Shown one piece after another: positions 7,236 to 9,602 of a stretch of 9,602 bases of DNA; within the stretch, counting starts at the first letter, position 1, and each line of letters starts with the position of its first letter. The notes under the pieces are model-generated. The model was not told the DNA's origin. It saw nothing but the letters and a program-made list of their open reading frames with translations, and did not search any database. A program made the position numbers and the translations under genes. The DNA comes from JABMRP01 sp964444795. GTDB taxonomy: Bacteria; Planctomycetota; Planctomycetia; Pirellulales; Thermoguttaceae. The stretch spans positions 1 to 9,602 of the forward strand of contig CAYUIQ010000302.1 of assembly GCA_964444795.1 (NCBI GenBank), in the 5' to 3' direction.

Positions 7236-7289
7236 ACGTGAAATCCGGCAGTGAGGAACAACTCGCCAAACAACATCAGAGGATACGCG

Positions 7290-7307
7290 GCGCGATGCTG
7301 ATCGCGC
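7290..7307. promoter_or_regulatory. Palindromic hairpin in the Hsp70 5' leader
   Basis: gcgcgat (7290-7296) and atcgcgc (7301-7307) pair perfectly over 7 bp with a 4-nt loop. It lies 55-72 nt upstream of the membrane-anchored Hsp70 start codon and downstream of the candidate promoter. It could be an operator for a dimeric repressor or an mRNA structure; nothing in the sequence decides between these. Confidence 0.4.
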
Positions 7308-7420
7308 ATAAGGCAGGGCGGGACAAACAGAAGTGGCGCAAGAGCCCAAGCGGGACTCGCACAAACAGTCCTCTTGGGGGATGCCTCTTCCGGTGTGAAC
7401 CTGTTCCGCGTCTCTATTCG

Positions 7421-7449
7421 ACTCTAACAGCAACTCGGCCGATTCTCAA
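7421..7449 (-). promoter_or_regulatory. Candidate promoter for the Hsp70 pair
   Basis: On the minus strand TTGAGA (7449-7444, 5 of 6 to the -35 consensus) is followed by a 17-bp spacer and TAGAGT (7426-7421, 4 of 6), with a TGT extended -10 just before it. The start would be near 7414, giving an unusually long leader of about 180 nt. CTTGAG also resembles a heat-shock sigma-32 -35 box, but no CCCCAT-like -10 accompanies it. Confidence 0.35.
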
Positions 7450-7673
7450 GATGATGTTTCGGGTTGTTGGCTATGATGGGGGGTCGTCGAGTGATTCGCC
7501 CCTTCCCGAAGCTCCGGCTCTTCCGGGGGGCATCTCAACGAATGGCACCGTAACAGGAACCGGCCGCGATGCCCTGCGTTTACCCCCTCGATAGAGGCAG
7601 GGGCTTCCCAGAAGAGCAAGCTACACTTGGCTAGGCGGAAATGAGACTCACTCGGGTGTTTGGAGTGTGCGCG

Positions 7674-8777
7674 ATGATCGAAATGAATCCTTACTACGCT
7701 CATCGGTCCTCGGTGGGCGACGTGTTCGACGTGGCCTCGTGGTCGCCGCGCAAGGCGCTGGGGGGCGGCCTGTTTTGCCTTCTGGCCGGGCTCGTGGTCG
7801 CCACCACGATCTGTTACATGGTCCAGCCCAAACTCCTGGTCAAGAATCCACCGAAGATCCTCAAAGAGCTGAACCAGGAGATGCGTATCGGCTGGAAGAA
7901 GCACCCCTGGGGTATGCAAGCCGGGCTGGGCGGTGCCGGATGTATGGCCTTCATGCTGCTGGCCGGCGGCGTGGCCGCGCTCGGCGACTTCTTGCGCCCC
8001 GACTACTACCTGCGAGCCGGCACTGGCGGCGTTTCGCTACGCGTGCCCCAAGGCGTCTCCTGGAGCAAACTGTGCCTGACATCCAAAGTGCTGCGGCTCG
8101 ACTTGCCCTGGGATCAGGTCGAGCGTTGGACGGTCGTTCAAGAGAAGCAGATCGGCTCGCTTTCCCCGAACGACGGCAACATCGCTGCTCATATCGACCT
8201 GAAGACCAGCGACGGCAGGACCCATTCCTTTTCGGTCGATTGTTTTCGCGAACCGGCTCGAATCATCCACCAGAAGCTCCAAGACGCAATGAAAATGACG
8301 ACGGCGCGGCTGGCGCCGGCCGAACCCGTCGCGTCGCCCGCGACGGAGTCTTCGCGGGAGTCGCTTGCCGGCCCCGTTACCGCGACGACCGAGGAGAAAG
8401 TACAGCGTGTGCTGGGAGCGCTGGAGTCGCTGGTTCGCCATACGGACGATCACTCGGCGGTTGTCTTCTCCGACGCCCGCACGGGAAAGTACGTGCAGTT
8501 TGCCGGCGACATCCACGGCCTGACGCTCGATCTTCCCTTGCAGGCGCTCGATGCGGGTGAATTGCAGCGGGCGACGCGCTACTTCGACGCCCTGGGCCAG
8601 GGAATCACCGAATCGGAATTGACCGACCGGCCCGGCGGCACGGCGACCGGCACGCACCGCTCGTTTCAGTTCCGTGTCACCGACGGCCTGATCCAGGCCG
8701 CGCAATTGACGCTGGGGCTTTTCGACAACGTGTACCTGCAACCGGCCGACTTTTCGATGGTCGTTGAGGAAGTGTAA
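7674..8777 (+). CDS. Unrecognised two-span membrane protein with a possible PH-like domain
   Basis: 367-aa protein of no family I can name with certainty. From the chosen start there are two hydrophobic segments (about 28-50 and 82-105) joined by a basic loop with KNPPKILKEL (57-66). Residues 110-207 read like a bacterial PH-type domain: LPWDQVERWTV (144-154), a beta strand pair around IDLKTSDGRTHSFSV (174-188), then an amphipathic helix (193-206). A low-complexity linker (208-239) leads to a C-terminal domain (240-367) with GKYVQFAG (271-278), LTLDLP (283-288) and a helix around ELQRATRYFDALG (296-308). That domain is reminiscent of YbjN/type III chaperone-like folds, but this is a weak impression. 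The start at 7674 has ggag 8 nt upstream; an in-frame ATG at 7641 after aggcgg would add 11 residues. The gene is divergent from the Hsp70 pair, and its stop is 11 bp from the convergent purD stop. Confidence 0.85.
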   Translation: MIEMNPYYAHRSSVGDVFDVASWSPRKALGGGLFCLLAGLVVATTICYMVQPKLLVKNPPKILKELNQEMRIGWKKHPWGMQAGLGGAGCMAFMLLAGGVAALGDFLRPDYYLRAGTGGVSLRVPQGVSWSKLCLTSKVLRLDLPWDQVERWTVVQEKQIGSLSPNDGNIAAHIDLKTSDGRTHSFSVDCFREPARIIHQKLQDAMKMTTARLAPAEPVASPATESSRESLAGPVTATTEEKVQRVLGALESLVRHTDDHSAVVFSDARTGKYVQFAGDIHGLTLDLPLQALDAGELQRATRYFDALGQGITESELTDRPGGTATGTHRSFQFRVTDGLIQAAQLTLGLFDNVYLQPADFSMVVEEV

Positions 8778-8788
8778 GAAGCGGACTT

Positions 8789-9602
8789 CTACCCCAGCGC
8801 CTTGTCGGAAATATCCTTGCGGCACCAGGCCCCGTCCCAGCGGATACACTTCACCGCCGTGTAGGCCTGGAGTTTGGCCTTGGCGATGTTGTCGCCCATC
8901 GCGGTCACGCCCAACACGCGGCCGCCGCTGGTCACCACCTGCCCATTGGCCAGCGAAGTGCCGGCGTGGAATACCTTGACGTCGGGCAACCCGGCGGCGT
9001 CCTCCAATCCGCGAATGGGTAGCCCCTTGGCATAGCCGCCTGGATAGCCTTCGGCGGCCATGACCACGCAGACCGAGGGGCGGGGATCCCACTGCAAGGG
9101 GCCCAACTCATCGAGGCGGCCGTCGATCGTCGCTTCCATCACGTCGACCAGATCCGTCTTCAACCGCATCAACAGGGGCTGACATTCCGGATCGCCGAAG
9201 CGGACGTTGTACTCCAGCACGCGGGGACCGTTGTTGGTAATCATCAGTCCGGCATAGAGCACGCCGCGAAACGGCCGGCGCTGGCGTTTCATGGCGTGGA
9301 CCGTGGGAACCAGCACGTGCTCCTCAACCCAGCCGAGCAACTCGTCGTCGACGATCGGGGCGGGACAATAGGCGCCCATCCCGCCGGTGTTGGGGCCCGT
9401 GTCGCCGTCGTATGCCGGCTTGTGATCCTGAGCCGGCGTGAGCGTGACGATCGTCCGCCCGTCGGTGATGGCCAACACGCTGGCTTCCTGGCCCTCGAGC
9501 CGATCCTCAATGACCAGCCGATCGCCCGCGGCACCGAAGGCCTTCTGCCGGGCGATCTGCTCGACCGCTTCGATGGCTTCGTCTCTGCCCTGGCAAACGA
9601 TC
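8789..9602 (-). CDS. purD: Phosphoribosylamine-glycine ligase (GAR synthetase), C-terminal part
   Basis: Catalyses the second step of de novo purine synthesis: 5-phosphoribosylamine + glycine + ATP to glycinamide ribonucleotide, in the cytosol. About 270 residues are present and the reading frame stays open to the right window edge, so the N-terminal third or more lies outside (family length about 430). Visible are the ATP-grasp core (VIEDRLEGQEASVLAITDG region, about 9512-9454), GDTGPNTGGMGAY, RGVLYAGLMIT, and the metal-binding strand VLEYNVRFGDPECQP. The C-terminal domain has TSGGRVLGVTA and ends with the RKDISDKAL motif. The frame reads through the GTG at 9478, which is an internal Val and not the start. 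No truncation or frameshift is seen in the visible part. Confidence 0.97.
   Translation of the reverse strand, partial: IVCQGRDEAIEAVEQIARQKAFGAAGDRLVIEDRLEGQEASVLAITDGRTIVTLTPAQDHKPAYDGDTGPNTGGMGAYCPAPIVDDELLGWVEEHVLVPTVHAMKRQRRPFRGVLYAGLMITNNGPRVLEYNVRFGDPECQPLLMRLKTDLVDVMEATIDGRLDELGPLQWDPRPSVCVVMAAEGYPGGYAKGLPIRGLEDAAGLPDVKVFHAGTSLANGQVVTSGGRVLGVTAMGDNIAKAKLQAYTAVKCIRWDGAWCRKDISDKALG

Larger units (their letters stand above)
7236..7673. other. Divergent intergenic region between Hsp70 and membrane-protein genes
   Basis: These 438 bp hold no convincing gene; the ORFs seen on either strand lack family features. The region must contain promoters for the minus-strand Hsp70 genes and the plus-strand membrane protein. 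Visible elements are a 7-bp palindrome (7290-7307) and a candidate minus-strand promoter (7421-7449). I found no CIRCE-type operator (TTAGCACTC-N9-GAGTGCTAA) and no clear plus-strand promoter. Confidence 0.6.

Noticed and set aside
5799..7241. 480-codon plus-strand ORF opposite the membrane-anchored Hsp70
   Set aside because: Same reasoning: it mirrors the Hsp70 codons, shows no family features and has no separate start signal.
7236..7433. 66-residue N-terminal extension of the membrane-anchored Hsp70
   Set aside because: The extension is Cys/Arg/Ser-rich with no similarity to Hsp70, while MATAIGIDLGTT gives the normal family start.
7236..7673. CIRCE/HrcA operator upstream of the Hsp70 genes
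   Set aside because: I looked for GAGTGCTAA-type arms on both strands and found none; the palindrome present has a different sequence and spacing.
7446..7919. 157-codon minus-strand ORF overlapping the start of the membrane-protein gene
   Set aside because: It overlaps the transmembrane-coding region of a better-supported gene and has no domain features or ribosome site.

Overview
The window looks like a chromosomal piece of a planctomycete, probably of the Pirellulales type. The evidence is a high-GC genome, a PEP-CTERM surface protein, a prepilin-like DUF1559 protein ending in the H-X9-DG module, and several Hsp70 paralogues with weak or absent Shine-Dalgarno sites. A perfect inverted repeat carries a motif I remember as interspersed in such genomes. 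This assignment is inferred from gene content, not from a marker gene. No rRNA, tRNA, CRISPR array, transposase or phage gene is visible.

Layout from left to right. Positions 1-316 are non-coding and hold a small GC hairpin, a 23-bp perfect inverted repeat and the leader of the first gene. Positions 317-2260 (+) encode a secreted PEP-CTERM protein with two clear tandem domains of about 185 residues and a probable third, divergent copy. A terminator-like hairpin at 2288-2323 separates it from a convergent gene at 2378-3430 (-), a DUF1559 protein with a type IV prepilin-like N-terminus. A 202-bp gap with a hairpin follows. Two tandem Hsp70 genes come next on the minus strand: the upstream one (7235 to 5271) ends in a disordered acidic linker and a transmembrane anchor, and the downstream one (5180 to 3633) is a short soluble form. 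Both keep the ATPase and beta substrate-binding domains and lack the alpha-helical lid. A 438-bp divergent spacer separates them from 7674-8777 (+), an unrecognised two-span membrane protein with a possible PH-like domain and a separate C-terminal domain. The window closes with the C-terminal part of purD (8789-9602, -), which meets the membrane gene tail to tail.

The part most worth attention is the Hsp70 pair with its divergent membrane-protein neighbour. One paralogue appears fixed to the membrane and the other is soluble, both have a degenerate interdomain linker, and no DnaJ or GrpE partner is present in the window. A membrane-associated chaperone module is a reasonable hypothesis, but the functional link between the divergent genes is inferred from position only. 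The PEP-CTERM gene, the DUF1559 gene and purD look like independent units.
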